64,000 bases of DNA, from positions 14,222,193 through 14,286,192 of the forward strand of contig CM055113.1 in NCBI GenBank assembly GCA_029204225.1, read 5' to 3'. The translations under genes were made by a program, and so were the position numbers. Source of the DNA: Diphasiastrum complanatum. Lineage: Eukaryota > Streptophyta > Lycopodiopsida > Lycopodiales > Lycopodiaceae. This document shows, piece by piece, positions 34,691 to 47,798 of this stretch; the stretch's first letter is position 1, and each line of letters begins with the position of its first letter. The notes beneath the pieces are model-generated. The model was not told where the DNA came from. It searched no databases and saw nothing but the letters and a program-made list of their open reading frames with translations.

Positions 34691-37200
34691 CCAACATGAT
34701 ATGCTATCAACAATACCTGCTGCGTCTCCACATCTCATATGTTGTCAGTCGCTGATCCACTCATCATCCCATGAAGGCATCGGTCTATGTGAGGTCATTA
34801 TTGAAGAAATGAAGAGTGCGACTACCTGGTTGCCACCACCTAGGGAGCAAATTAGAAAGAACAGATAAGAGAAAACCAACGAGCCAGATTAGAAGCAAGA
34901 ATGATCAACGAGCATACATCAGAGCATTGAGACAGTGAAGCTACAGATACATTACCAGTATGTTGTCAGAACTACATAAGATCGAGATCACCACAGGCTA
35001 TCTTCACAAGTCAAGGAGGATCAAGTCAACATATACTATGAACCAGTAGAAATCAAACAAGGAAGGAAATTCGAAGGAAGCTGAAATCAAGAGGCTAGTA
35101 CGTAGTGACAGACAAACAGAGCAATCGAGGGAGGGAGCGATCGTTTCTAGTAAGCTGTGAGGGAGCGACCATTTCCAGTAAGCTGTGAGTATTTTTCTTC
35201 TCGACATTCTGAGTATTGGATGTATGGCATGACTTGTCTACTATTGAATGGCCTTGACTACGTTAAATGATGCTCTTATTATGTCTAGTATTGATGTAGA
35301 ATTGAGTTTAACACACTACTTGTTGACCTGAAGTGGCATGCATAGGAGTTACGCAGAATGAAGCTAGAAAATGCAAAGCTATCTGGTTAATTCACATATA
35401 GAATATATCGTTGTTATTACTCTCCTCTACAATCTTGGCATAAGAATGAGTGTGTTCACTAAAATCAATAGTCCATAGAAGGATGCTTTTGTCATTTGTC
35501 AAGAAGTGTGGTTGACATTTTTGTTTTGTGACCTGATCAAATTATTGTCCAAGTGAAGGAAGTGAGATTTTCTATATCAAATGGAATACACCCTATGAGA
35601 GATTTTCTGTTGCTAGTCATCTAAGATCATGAAGCATGAAATAGGGTTGGAAATATTAACACTCATAGGTGGATGCTTGAAGGTGAAAATTCAGATATGA
35701 GAATTCAATGTATAAATTTCAATTGTTGGTTGTTGTGGAAACTAAGTAGAAAAGAAAAATTATCTTTAGTTTTTGAATTGTTGTATCATGGTGTTATCAA
35801 CTGAAGAATTAACCTTCCCTCTTGAAACACAGAGGTTATTTTTATACCTGGCGAGGGTGAAACATACCTCTTGGGCTAGGAAAAATTGCATATTTATAGT
35901 AAAGATTCCGCATTTAGAACACTGCCGCCCAAGTCACCCGTTCAAACACACGGGCCTTGGGACGTGTACACTCGACCTGCCCTAACTCCCAAGGTGGGTC
36001 GAACACATGAGCATGGAAAGGCTGAGAAAAGACCACAAAAGTGTAAAAGCCAATGTTAATGGTTTAAATGGTATGTAATTCAGATATCGGATTCACCGTT
36101 AACAATACGAAAAGTTCACTTTAGATGGAACAAAATGAAAATCTTATTGAATTTCAGATATGTTGGGTTTAGTAATGAGATGTAGGTGAGAATTCAAGCC
36201 CTACTTGGAATTTCAACCTACTAGACTGTGAGGATTACTCTGTGAGTTTTAGAGTTCTCCCCCCCCCCCCTATCGTATGAGTTAAATCTGTGTTCGACAT
36301 TACCATCAACAACGCTTATTGTACAATAAATTTTAAATGCATAATGTAGTGGTGGGATGTAATGGGAAGGATGGGTACAATGGGAAGTAATGATTGACTG
36401 TGGAAAATAGAAAAAAAAAACTACACAAGGGATTCGGGTACGTATGCCCAGCACAAACCATTACTCCATACTGAAAAAGGAGTAGTAACAATATTTACGA
36501 AGAGAGGAATCCTAGGGTACACACCATTACCTAGGACCAGTTGGAAGGGGGACACATTCCCAATATTGACACCCCACACATCACCGACGAAATGATGCAT
36601 ATCAATAGCATTATAGAAAAAGAAATATACCAGTGGGAATGAGTGCTTAGCAAAAATCATCCATACCAAGGCCATCACTTGCTGGAAAAGGTAGTGTACT
36701 TTTATGCATAAAAAAGATTTTGAAGTTCTGTTTTTTGTCATTTTGAAGTTCTGATTTTCAGACCTGTAAATCTGAAAAACAGATCTGAAAAGTGAAGTTT
36801 TCATAGAACATAATTAGTTTTCCATTTCTAGTCACTAGTTTCATGGATTTGAAGAACTAGGAGAGTGAGAAATGTGAAAATTTGTGTTGAATTTGAAATG
36901 ACAAATGGAAATGGAATTGGAATGAGAACTTTATGTAAACATTAACTTGAAGTAGTTAGTTGAAATTTTCATAAAGATTTGTTTTGATTTGGATTGAAGC
37001 AAAAGTAGGAAATTGCTTGTTGTAGTTTTCTCTTAAGCTTGGATTGAGCTTGCAAAAAGTAGGCTTGGATTGAGCTTACAAACAATAAGTATTGAATGAG
37101 TAGAAGTAAATGTTTTTATTTTCATTGGATTCCGTGAGAATTGAAGCATTTCTATCATTCTAATTGGAGTTACTTGTTGTTGTATTTGCATAATAGGAAA
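34691..37200. other. Non-coding stretch, no gene seen
   Basis: No supportable gene. Small frames lack motifs. A C-homopolymer lies at 36,261-36,270. The right part leads into the gypsy gag remnant. Confidence 0.35.
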
Positions 37201-37249
37201 ACACACAAGCAACTTCAATGGATCAAGCCAATGAAAATCCATCATTTGA

Positions 37250-38040
37250 TCTATCAAATCCATCCAATGTGGCACAAGCTCTTGAACTTTTATACCAATA
37301 AATTCAAGCCACTAATAAATAGCTTCTTGAAACTAATTAAAGGAACCAAGACTTAGAGTCTAGGTTAGCCAACTAGAAGAAGCATGTAGTTCTACCTCCC
37401 GTAAAATTGTTTAAGGGGAAGAAGAATGATAGGAACTTGCAAGTGCTAAGTTCATGGCTTAATGTATGGAACAAATACTTTGGCATGAATCAATTCTCTG
37501 AATGTGAAAAGTTGTCCACTGTAACTATGTTCTTTAGTATGGTGGGATGACCTAGTTGCAAAAGGCAATCAACCTTGTACATGGGATGATTTTTGCATGG
37601 GCTTTAGGGAATACTTCCTATCACTAGATGACTATGAACACTTTCAAAAGTTGAGTCATTTAACAGAGAATAAAGGTTTGGAACAATTTATTCAAGATTT
37701 TCATGAGTACTTGAATCCGCTTTATAGTGACATTCCACCAAAGGTACAAATGTTAATGTTTATTGATGGGTTACCAAAAGATTACCAAGTGGATGTTCGT
37801 AGAAACCATCCAAAAACCCTAGAGGATGCTATTAGGGCTACAAAGTTTTTTGATGACACACCTAAGCCATCTAGGGGTCACCAGCCTAATGAGCCAAAGA
37901 AAGGTTTTCAATTCAAGAGAAAGGATAGGGAAGTTGTTAATGAAACACATCCCAATTCCAACAATCCTAAGAAAACCATGAAATATTTGGTGCAAACGCT
38001 AAACCTTCCTACTAGAAAAAGTGAGCAAAATACTGTGTGA
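37250..38040 (+). pseudogene. Ty3/gypsy gag remnant
   Basis: Readable with frameshifts from about 37,250 (AQALELLYQQIQATNKQLLE). Then LFKGKKNDRNLQVLSSWLNV and the retrotransposon gag core QFIQDFHEYLNPLY, IPPKVQMLMFIDGLPKDYQ, RRNHPKTLEDAIRATKFF. The last 147 codons are open. The family signature F..GL......V....P.TL..A...A is clear. Confidence 0.85.
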
Positions 38041-38680
38041 CAATGGCATCAAAAATATGTGATTTTTTTAGCACGTGTGAACTTCACAGGATCTTACTGA
38101 GGTGTTGTGATTGCACAAGATTGATCAAATAACAGTATGCTTGAAAAATCTAAGGCAAGAGCACAATGGCATACATCTGATGAAAAAATCTAACTCTTCA
38201 CTATGAGAAATGAATGTCAGAAATAATTCTAAGTGTTCAGTATGGGAAAAAGAGGCTGCTCTCGGGTAGAGAGAGAAAATAATACATAGAAAACTTGGGT
38301 AGAGAGAATGAGTCCAAAACACCAAAATCTCAATATTCACAATATGGCAAAACATGCCCAGCTTTCCCTACATGAGAGAGACTCGAATTCCTACAGTGGA
38401 GTTGCATGGAAAGTCCACTTAACTGAACTAATTCACCTACCAAAGATCCACATGTGTAACTGCATGCATGTATGGTGCTTGTACTGCATGTCAACTCATA
38501 AAATTGCCTAGACATGTGTAGATCACAAAAACTACTTTGCATGTTGCATGTGGCTTGCATGCATACAGTAAGACTTTGCATGCTATCTAAACATCTGCAT
38601 GTCATCATAATTGAACCTATCTAGCTCAAATCCGAGCTACACTAGAAGAATATGTGCTCAATTCAAACTCTTTATATGTA
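38041..38680 (-). repeat. Probable solo LTR related to copia-2, minus strand
   Basis: This segment separates gypsy gag from gypsy protease. Its reverse complement contains CTCTCTACCCGAG and CTCTACCCAAG words like those in the copia-2 LTR at 26.8 kb and 30.6 kb. It has no internal coding sequence, consistent with a solo LTR. The exact edges and target duplication are unresolved. Confidence 0.5.
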
Positions 38681-38689
38681 CAACATGAA

Positions 38690-40245
38690 ATCTAGTGGAA
38701 ATTATCATGGACATGACCCCAAACTCGAGATAGGAAGATAATATTTTAATAATCTTCACAAAATCAATTCCGTGTTTATAGATTATGTTGTTCCTGATGT
38801 AGAATTGCACATACAGGATTACTCTAAAAAACTAGAATTCTATACTGTTGCAATATCTAATGTGGATATTGTTCTTGAGCAACAATGATATTTTGATAAG
38901 AATAAGTCATTGAAAATTGATTTGGTTGAAAAATCTTTATCTTTTATGCATCAGGGTCATTTAATTAAGATCAAGACTAGTTTACGTGCTAACACTATAA
39001 ATGTTAATCCTATTCTAAACGGAAACTTAATTCAATAATGAAGATTTTTGAATTGAATTTTTTTTTATGTTTTCACAATGATTTCATTTGTTTCAATGAT
39101 AATAAACTTAATAAATGTCATGAATATACCCAATGAGAACACTACAGAGCTTGAAGCCTATAATGAATTTAGGCAAGAATTCAATGATGTTTTTATAGAC
39201 CTTCCTGTAGGTTTACCACCCAAAAAGACAGCTGATCATAAAATTAAACTTATACCTGGTTCAATTCCGATCGCACAACGTCCTTACCGGAAAAGTTCAT
39301 TGGAAGTGACTGAGGTAAATATGCAATTACATAATTACTTGAAGAAGGGGTGGGTACAACCTAGTAAGTCTCCTTGGGCATCACCAGTGGTTCTGATGGC
39401 CAAGAAGGATGAGACTATAAGGTTTTGGATAAATTATAAGAAATTGAACAAGGTAACCATTAAGAATAGATATCCACTGTCGTGGATGGATGACCTAATA
39501 GATTATCTTGGTGGTGCTGAGTACTTTACCAAGATAGATCTAAGGTTGTGATATCAGCAGATACGCATTAGGGTAGAAGATATACCAAAAATGGATTTTC
39601 AAACTCGCTTTGGACACTACAGATTTTTCATTTGGTCTAACCAATGCACCGACAACTTTCCAACAGATGATGAATGATTCGTTCAGGCCATATTTGGGAA
39701 GATTCGTAGTGGTATTCTTAGATGCTATCATAGTATTCAATAAGACTTTGGCAGAACATAAAGAGCATCTTAGGATTGTTTTGAACATCCTAAGAAGGGA
39801 AAAGCTCTTTGCCAAAAAGTCTAAGTGTGACTTTCTTGTTAAAAGGAATTGTCCTACTTGCAGCATAAGATTTTCGAACGAGGTGTGGAGATCGAGCCCG
39901 ATTGTATTTAGAAGGTTATTAATTGGCCAATTCTTATCATAATTTGGGAAAGCAAGTCTTTCTTGGAATTTGTAGGATTCTTCTTTTGGCATATACCCCA
40001 ATTTGCTCGATTGGCATTTCCTCTTATCTAGGCCTTGAAAGGCTATAAGAAGCTAAGCCAGAGGGCTAAGTGTCCACTAGTGTAGTGGACGGAGGATATG
40101 AATAATTGTTTTGAGTTGCTTAAGAAAAGTGTTACTTCAGCACCAATACTAATCATTGGTAAGAAACTCAATCCTGCTCAATCTAGGTATTGTACCCATG
40201 AGAAGGAATTGTTTGCAATTGTTCATGTCTTAAAAATTTGGCGTT
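38690..40245 (+). pseudogene. Ty3/gypsy protease-RT-RNase H remnant
   Basis: A protease-like stretch (VVPDVELHIQDYSKKLEFY, SFMHQGHLIKIK) precedes RT. RT reads [71 protein letters not shown] and FTKIDLRL, then a stop. After a frameshift it continues as DFSFGLTNAPTTFQQMMND and VVVFLDAIIVFNKTLAEH. The usual F.DD catalytic box reads FLDA, so one catalytic Asp is lost. An RNase H end with HEKELFAIVHVLKIWR is visible at 40,198-40,245. The element stops abruptly at the H-prime exon. Confidence 0.88.
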
Positions 40246-40263
40246 ATTGTTGATGATTTGCAG

Positions 40264-40419
40264 TTCACCTGTCCGAAATTCACACAAAATGACATATTTG
40301 AATTTCGACAAGAGATGCCTAAGATTTTTCTCTCTAATGCAACATTGGTGACAACGGATCAAGAAGCTGTGCTTACACTTGAAAGAGCTCATAAAAAAGA
40401 AATTTATATAGAAAAATAG
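40264..40419 (+). pseudogene. H-prime: last-exon fragment related to gene H
   Basis: After a GATTTGCAG acceptor the frame reads FTCPKFTQNDIFEFRQEMPK, then IFLSNATL, and stops at 40,417. This parallels gene H at 22,342 (FTLELYTPDDVYRFRQELIR). Both exons follow a GATGAT-containing acceptor in the same phase. The rest of H is absent, replaced by the gypsy end. It lies tail to tail with Y-prime, as H does with Y. Homology is inferred from a short match plus identical context. Confidence 0.5.
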
Positions 40420-40726
40420 ATAAATGGTCTTATTGAAAGGCCCATACAAAATTAGGTATTTCAAAAGTTTACATTCAATGTGTACAAATGATGACCTTTT
40501 GGGTCTTTTGATATTCGATTGTTGCTATTTCCATCATTTGATATTCTATTGTTGCTATTTCAATTCTTCATTTCACTTTTCTTGAACCTGCACATGAAAA
40601 CAATGGAATTACATTTATCAATAAACAATGTGAGTTAATATAAAAGGAGCCAAAAGTTAGCAATCTAAAATTTCACATAGAAAGTTAAGCTCACCAATAT
40701 TGTAGATTTACTGATTCATCAAAGCT

Positions 40727-42089
40727 TTAATTTGTTTCGACAATTTCTATACTTGACAATAAATCTTTGCATGGAATATGATCTTCTTGCCTTGCTCTAA
40801 TCTGCATTAACATTGCAAATGATCTATCAATAAATCATTTTTAATAAATAACAGTATAGCAATTATATAATAGACTATTTAATACAAAAACGTACCATTC
40901 TTCCATTTACTTGAAAACCATAGCTTTGAGTTATGTCAAATTGGAGCATTGTAAGTTCTGATCATATATATTTTAGACTCCAGTCCTCCTCCACTTCAAT
41001 TGTCGCAATAACAACCTCATTTTGCTTCACCTCTATTTGCATTTGCTCTTGATGGTTCACTGTAAAGTCTTGATCTAATGTTTTCCATTCATTATTATCT
41101 CTAATCCATCTCTATAATAAAACATAAAAGAAAGCATTTGTTTTTCTATATGATATCAAAATATCATGGATGATTTGTTATCCCTACATTGAATGCTACC
41201 ATTAGTTTTCACATCCCAATGATGATCAAGGAGTTCTGATATCATTTCATTAGTTAAATCCTTAGCAATGAACATTGTAGTTGTTTTACGAACATTGCAT
41301 CTAGCAAAAAAATCTACAAAAATTGCAAATGGTAAATACCAATATAGTCGATTGGTTTTTGAACCTATGCTACATTTCATGCAGTTTTGAATGTCCATAA
41401 AAAACTTCGATCTAAAACTTTCTGCTATGGTAGAATCGGGGGGAACCCATTCCTTACTTAAAAAATGTGGTAGAGGTAGAGTTTCTAGTTTGCCATTCAA
41501 ACCATTTTTGCATGGTATATAAAGAGAATTGTAAAAAAAAATGCCAGAATCCAAAAGTGACTTTAAAGGACGATGCTTATACTAGAGGAAAACGATATCA
41601 GAATGAATGACGTCTATGATGTCTGCAAGTGATTGTATTGGTTGCCATTCGCTTATGCTCGATGGATACAAGTCTGCAAAAGACAATATTCTATTTTAAC
41701 ACAAATATATCACAATAATGAATGTGGATCATCAACCGTTAGAAAAATCAGCGTAAGTTGCATCACATACAATTGCATTTGAGTTGATCTACGGGATTGA
41801 CATCCTCTACCATAACTTCATTGTGCATATACACATGTTGAATCAAGACTTCTAAAATGGATTGACCTCCCTTTGAAACTTTGAACTCTAAAATTCTTCC
41901 TTTCCAAAAGTTTCTGTAATCCATATTTGATTTTTTTCTTCTGCGAAATGCACCTTTTGATGAGGGATGCATCACAACCCATTGAAACTTTCTGTATGTG
42001 CATGGTATCCATAACCCTTCAGAATCTCTTTCATTACAAATAGTGACCGAATTGATTGCACTATGCGGTCTTCGATTGCAAGCGGCCAT
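40727..42089 (-). pseudogene. Y-prime: unknown four-exon gene
   Basis: I do not recognise the family. Exon a (42,089-41,763) starts MAACNRRPHSAINSV and has NERDSEGLWIPCTYRKFQ, VVMHPSSKGAFRRRK and HVYMHNEV. Exon b (41,674-41,156) has DLYPSSISEWQPIQ, FLSKEWVPPDST and YWYLPFAIFVDFF. Exon c (41,111-40,896) has VEEDWSLKYI, a stop, SELTMLQFDI and FQVNGRM before a GTACGT donor. Exon d (40,801-40,727) is IRARQEDHIPCKDLL...ETN and stop. Exons c and d join in phase 0 at good GT/AG sites. Two in-frame stops (about 41,582 in b; one in c) disable this copy. The related copy Y lies at 22.9-23.6 kb. Confidence 0.6.
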
Positions 42090-42334
42090 TGCATAACAGT
42101 GCAAGATACAAAATGATTGATAATGAACATCCAAGATACAAAACGATTGATAATGTACAAAATGATTGATAACTTCAGTTAGTTGAACCATCCATGCAAA
42201 TTAGTTTAACTTCAGCTAGTTAAACTCGGGCAGTCTTTTCCCGACGGGCAACAATATATTATCCAATCACATATCTAGACTCTGCCCGGCGGGAGTTTTG
42301 AACTGGCTACAAATATGCCCAAAAAATTGTAAAA

Positions 42335-42480
42335 ATAATTTGTCCGGCAAACACCGTTATCGTCCTGCACACGTGTAAAAATATTATTGGGACATGTGGA
42401 CGTCGAATAGTTGAAAAGTCAAAACAAGTATCTATACAAAGGGCCCTTATAGCGCTTGGATCTCCCCTAATGATATTGAG
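42335..42480. repeat. Y-prime upstream repeat, also at window start
   Basis: Matches 1-150 in the same orientation. It lies about 250 bp upstream of the Y-prime first exon. 42,481-42,845 holds no supportable gene. Confidence 0.55.
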
Positions 42481-42845
42481 ACTTTCAGTCTGGTAGTTGA
42501 GCATTCTTCAATCAAAATTCTTCTCTAGTATGCTATACAATGCAACTTCTTAATAGGCAATCATGAACTCAAACAAACTCCAAAAGCTTTTTAGAACCAA
42601 GAGCTAAGTAAAGGAAAATATATGGGTGAAGTAGGAGCAGGTAATTAAGCTTGATAAGCAATAGATCAAGAAATCAAACAAACTTCCAAAAAGAAAAAAA
42701 AAGCCAAATATGGACGGTACAAAAAGAACACATAGGAAAAGGATAGAGAGTTGATAAAAAAAAAGTATCACGAAAAAACAAGAACCTTACCAACATGACA
42801 TTAAGTAAGATATGTTAGTTTTGATTAGTAAAATATTAGACTAGT

Positions 42846-43489
42846 TGTAGGGGCATGTGCACCCTCTCATTATATGCCAATAATAACATACAACTGACAA
42901 TACTTGGACGGGGACTCATTAAGAATTTGCATGTCCGTTGAAGTGACATAAAAAAATTGTCGTAAAATGGTGGTCATGAGCGCAGCGGAGGCTTGGCTGC
43001 TCAAAGCGTAGGCATGTAGGAACGGAAACACAATAGTTAGCAGTAGAAATATTCAAGTAGAAGAATTCATACAATTTGCACAAATGAACGACGCAGTAGT
43101 GAGACAAAAGTTGCACTCTGAAAAATATGAACAGTGAGTACAATGGCTTGAAGTAATAACTTCAGCTTGCTGAGAGTGATAACTCTGGTTACAGATAACT
43201 CAGATTGAAAGAGAAATTCTCATTAACATTTTTTGCAAAGAAGTGAAAAAGGCGAAGGTGGTCCAGAATTGGTTTTTAAGTCATTCTGGCCAGTGTGTCA
43301 CTTTTTTTGTGAAGGCATGGAAAAATGGCGAAGAAGGCAAAAAACAAAGGTGCCTTAAATCGTTTTAAGGCATAAATGGGAAAAACTTAAAGGTAAAAAT
43401 GTGAAGGTCCCAAATCATGTTGTCGGCCTTCTGTTTTCAAGATGCTCATTACTTAACGATTTTTAAGACTGAGCATAAGAAATCTAACA
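42846..43489 (-). repeat. Copia-4 3' LTR, minus strand
   Basis: On the minus strand it starts TGTTAGATTTCTTATG right after the purine tract AAGGAGGAG (43,490-43,498) and ends near CCCCTACA, a TG...CA pair of about 644 bp. Confidence 0.65.
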
Positions 43490-43556
43490 CTCCTCCTTAA
43501 TGAGGATCTTGAAAAACTTTGATCTTCATATTTAACATATCGTTAAGTCTGAGATG

Positions 43557-45480
43557 TTACTCCTTTGATAGAGCCTTTGTGAAGTAATCTGCTGCCATGT
43601 AGTTTGTTCTGCAGAAAATTAATTCTACTTCCTTGTTGTGCAATTTCTCTCTAAGGTAATGATACCTGATTTCTATATATTTGCTTCGAAAGTGAAATCG
43701 CGGATTGAGAGAAAGTGCTATTGTGCTTTGATTGTCACAATAGATGTTTGTAGGAAGCGTTTGTGCAAGGTTCAAGTCTACGAGAAGTTGCCTTAGCCAG
43801 ATTGCCTCTTTGGTTGCATTTGTGGCAGTAGCTATGTATTCGGATTCCGTTGATAATAATGCAACTGAGGTCTGCTCCCGGCTGTTCCATGAGATTGAGC
43901 CTTGGTTGTATAAAAATACAAATCCAGAAGTTGATTTTCTGGTGTCAACATCTCATGCCCAATCCGCATCTGTGTAGGCTTCAAGGATGTTGGCAGTTTG
44001 GCTGCCTCCGTAGCAGATGCTGAGAGTTTTCGTTGCTTAGATGTACTTCATGACTTTGTTAGAGCTTTCCAATGAACTACGCCTGGATTTGACAAGAACT
44101 GGCTGAGTGTACTGATCGAATATGCAAGGTCTGGTCGCATGCAAATCATTGCGTACATCAATGAACTGAAGATGGATTGAAAGGGGTAGCGCTTCATTTC
44201 CTCCTTTTCTGTCTCAATTTGAGGAAACTGCTCATTTGATAGTTTTAGGAACCAGGCTCTAGGTGACTGTTCCAGCCCGTAGAGCGCCTTGTGAATTCTG
44301 CATACAAGGTGTTGTTGCTTGTCGTTGAGTTTGTATCCCTCTGGCTGTGTCATATAGATTTCCTCTTCGATGGTTCCATTGAGAAAAGTAGTCTGGACAT
44401 TCATCTGATGGACTTCGAGATCTGCTACAGCTGCAAAGGAGAGGAGTAGGCGGATGAAAGCATGTTTGACGACTGGGCTGAAGGTTTCTGAATAATCCAG
44501 ATCTAGAATCTGGGAAAAGCCTTTGGTGACTAGCCTGGCCTTGTAACGATTTAGTCTTCCTTCAGTGTCGTACTTCGCCTTCAATATCCATTTGCATGGA
44601 ATTGGATTTCGATCCTTTGGCAGCTCAGTGAGTGTCCATGTTTGATTCTCCAATAGAGAATCGAATTCGGTGTCCATCGCTAATTTCCACTAGTCAGCAT
44701 CAGGAATAGACATCACCTCAAAAACTATGGTCGGCTCCTGCACAAAGTAGCAGGCCGTTGGATCATCTATAAATCTGGATGGAGACTGTCCGGACTTGCT
44801 CGACCTTCTGGGTTGAACTTCGGTCCTCTGATGTGAGTTGACTCATTGAGATTCTGACTCATCATCTGAGTCAGCATCGAGATTCTACAGTTGAATCTCT
44901 AGATCGGAATTGACTGGTTGCTTGATCCTGGAGTCTTTTTTATCAGTATCTTTCCCTTTGTGGTCGATGAACTGGTCTTCCACAAACATGACATCTCTAC
45001 TGGTGAATGTCTTTTCGGTATCCAAATTGTAGAGCTTGTATGTCTTGTGGTTTGGGGAATAGACAATGAAGATCGTTCTGCTCTTGTCATTTAGCTTTCT
45101 TCTTAGATCCTCAAGGTTCTGAGCAAAAGTGATGCATCCAAGCACTCGAATATGTTTGAGTGATGGTTTCAATCATGTCTACACCTCATAAGGTGTCTTG
45201 TCATTTAGGGCTTTGGTGATTGATCAATTCTATAAGTAGGCAGCTGTAGTAACAACTTCTACCCAGAACTTCTTTGGAAGAGAGACATGGGCCATCATGC
45301 TCTTGGCACTTTCGATGAGTGTCCGTTTTGTCTGCTCAACTACAACATTGGACTGAGGTGAGTAGCTGGTTGTGTATTGTTGAAGTATCCCGTTGGCCTT
45401 GCAGAACTCCTTGAATTCTGTGAAGATGTACTCTCCCCCTCCATCTGTGCGTAGAGCCTTGATCTTTACAACAAAACATG
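43557..45480 (-). pseudogene. Copia-4 polyprotein remnant (INT-RT-RNase H)
   Basis: From 45,480 down: DGGGEYIFTEFKEFC, then LQQYTTSYSPQSN (integrase core), LKHIRVLGCITFAQNLEDLR, DVMFVEDQFIDHKG. RT (44,677-44,050): QTWTLTELPKDRNPIPCKW, ARLVTKGFSQILDLDYSETF, QMNVQTTFLNGTIEEEIYM and LYGLEQSPRAWFLKL. At about 44,230 the frame skips from SNEQFPQI to YPFQSIFSSLMYAMICMRPD, so the YVDD region is deleted. RNase H ends with YCDNQSTIAL, HFRSKYIEIRYHYL, ADYFTKALSKE. The 5' part is missing. This copy is dead. Confidence 0.9.
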
Positions 45481-46800
45481 GTTGGAAGATTCTTTGAAAT
45501 TGAGAGATCCAAATACATGTTTGTAGTAGGTGTGAAATAAAAATATTGAACCATGATTCTTGTTAAGGAGTTAAATTAGACATATATATGAATTCAAATT
45601 TATAATACCATGCCACCAACATATGTGAAACAATAAGCAATTCTCAAAAAGACAATCATTTGATAGTGTTGGCTAATGACAAAAACAACTTTAAGTTCAT
45701 ATAGAAATCTTAATATTAAAATCAACATTAAGTAAATCTGTGATATGTCAATCGTACTTGTCAATCTTTATTGAGTGACATAGTTAAATCAAATATAGTC
45801 AATCAGCTATGCTTCCACAGATGAAGTCAATTTTTATTTAGTGACTAGTTGATTTAAATATAATGAAGCAGCTCTGTTTCCACAAATGAAATGACAACAA
45901 ATCAGATAACTGAAACTTTGGTGTTTTTGCCTTTCCTAACCTAAAAACTCATCACAGCGGCACAGAGTCATGGTTTTTGATCTTATTTATGTGGTTGCAA
46001 AACGTGTAATAGATCATAGATCTATATCTTGGATGTAGTTGACAATAAGTAACCAACACTGATTAAGGCAATAGTATGTTATTTGCTACTGCTTTTATGA
46101 TACTGGGATGCTCCATCTACCTGATCCTGATGCTTGGTTCCAGCTTTCACAGTCCTGAGCACCAACTGAAGTAGCCAATTTACTCTTTCTCATACCCCTG
46201 CTAGCACTCCCCTTCATTTTTCTCCTTGTACTCAGACAAGTTTCTATTTGTTAGATCTACCAGGTCATCTACAACTTTCTTTCTGCTCACCGTAACCCAG
46301 ATTTCTGGCTTCCAAAGTGCGTAGTGCCCACTTTTTTTCCGGGAATCTGCTTCCTAATCAACATATCTTTCTCCGGTCGGAGTCTAGAAACCTTGATTCC
46401 TTAAACTTTGGCAGTTGTTCACTTTGTTGTTGTAGGCGCTCCCTAGTCGCTCTGGCCCTGTATCCCCGGTAGTTATTGGGCTCTTCTGCACAACTGGTCT
46501 AATCTAAACCGCAGCGCAGTGCTAATAAACCCTTTCGCCTTGCCTAAATCATGTGTGATGTTGTGCCTAAATCTGCTATCGCAGCTATCAAATCCTGTTG
46601 CAACATTAAATAAAACCATGGATGGCAAATACAACCAAATGTGCTTTTGAGGTCCAATGGAGTCGTCAAGCTGCAACAAGCTGATTTAGAAGCTGCGGTA
46701 AAATCACTTTCTGGCCTCCTTCGTCTGTCTCAACTTTTCCGGACTGTGGAATGTTACTCAGATGTGTCATTTTGTGATTCAAAGTGAACGAGAATAAAAA
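45481..46800. other. Non-coding stretch, no gene seen
   Basis: AT-rich sequence without a supportable gene. A minus-strand frame at 46,473-46,679 has no motif. Confidence 0.35.
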
Positions 46801-46817
46801 GCCATTGTGGCTGGTGT

Positions 46818-47075
46818 CACGATGCAATTTGCTTAGCATTCTTTCGCACTCGAAATTGTAGGTTGCTGACAGTTTCGCTTTCCTTGCCTATCACGGCGAG
46901 AGGGGTTCCCTCGAAATCTTTGAACAAGCCGTATTTAGATTCACCATCAAGAGATGCAGGATTGATTTGTTCCCTGCTGCTCATACAAATTCTCAACATG
47001 CAGCCACCCAAATCATCACTCGGAGAGCTCGAGTTGCACTCTTCTTCCTTATAGTGATCTTTCGATCTTTCTTTA
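46818..47075 (-). CDS. Possible C-terminal exon of unknown gene
   Basis: The minus strand reads an open frame of ~85 codons: RSKDHYKEEECNSSSPSDDL, GGCMLRICMSSREQINPASL, then DGESKYGLFKDFEGTPLAVI and KNAKQIAS before a TGA. Composition is that of a normal coding exon, but I recognise no domain. It lies just downstream of gene Z on the same strand and could be part of it or of another gene. Confidence 0.35.
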
Positions 47076-47096
47076 ACTTCTTATCAAACTAAAATT

Positions 47097-47797
47097 TTAT
47101 TTTGGAAAGAACAGAGCATCATTTTGCAAATCTCGTGGAACAGGCTGGCGCCTATGATTACAATTAAAGTGTCCGACTCCTTTCTTAAATACCACTATGA
47201 CTCCTTTCTTAAATACCACTATCACAGTGCGATTCAATCTTTTATCATCATTAGCTTTTTTAGTTGGATTGTGCTTTTTATCTTTATCCCCATTGCCACC
47301 CTCATCATCCCTACCACTATAATCACCATCATCTCCAGGAGCTTTTTTGGACCGACCAGATGAAATTGCAGCACTACATTGAGAGCTATACTCACCCAAA
47401 TGGCTACTAGAAGAATTATTGTTCTCACCTCGTGAGTGATCTCCCTTATTAGAATCTTTATTGGAGTTGTTGTTGGATCAATAAGAACCTTCAATTTTTT
47501 CAGCAAATTCATTTATTTTTTTGAGTAAAAAATGTTTGCCAACCTCCCACAAAAGTGGAGTGACTTCAATCATGCAAACTTCAAAATCACATGTATTGAG
47601 AGAAACTGTTATATTGGTTTCATCGGATCTCTTAAATCCCACACCGAACTCTCTTGAAAAGAGGGCAGAAAATTGTAATTCCTTGTCCTCATCAACACGT
47701 GGAAATATGACAAGCAAATCATCATACATATTGTCCTCCTTCCATGCTTGTACCAATAACGCTTTTTCCCATTGGTTCTCAAACTTGTAAAAGCACT
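47097..47797 (-). pseudogene. Gene Z: unknown protein with Lys/Asp-rich tail
   Basis: Unrecognised. Reading from 47,797: FENQWEKALLVQAWKEDNMY, DDLLVIFPRVDEDKELQF, REFGVGFKRSDET, EVTPLLWEVGKHFLLKK and GSY, an in-frame TGA, then SNNNSNKDSNKGDHSRGENN and an Asp/Lys/Asn-rich tail. A 24-bp tandem duplication gives VIVVFKKG twice (about 47,175-47,225). The stop is at 47,097. A shortened homologue lies at 54,703-54,910. The left edge of the plus-strand gypsy-2 coincides with its start, so it may have been cut by that element. Confidence 0.45.
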
Positions 47798-47798
47798 C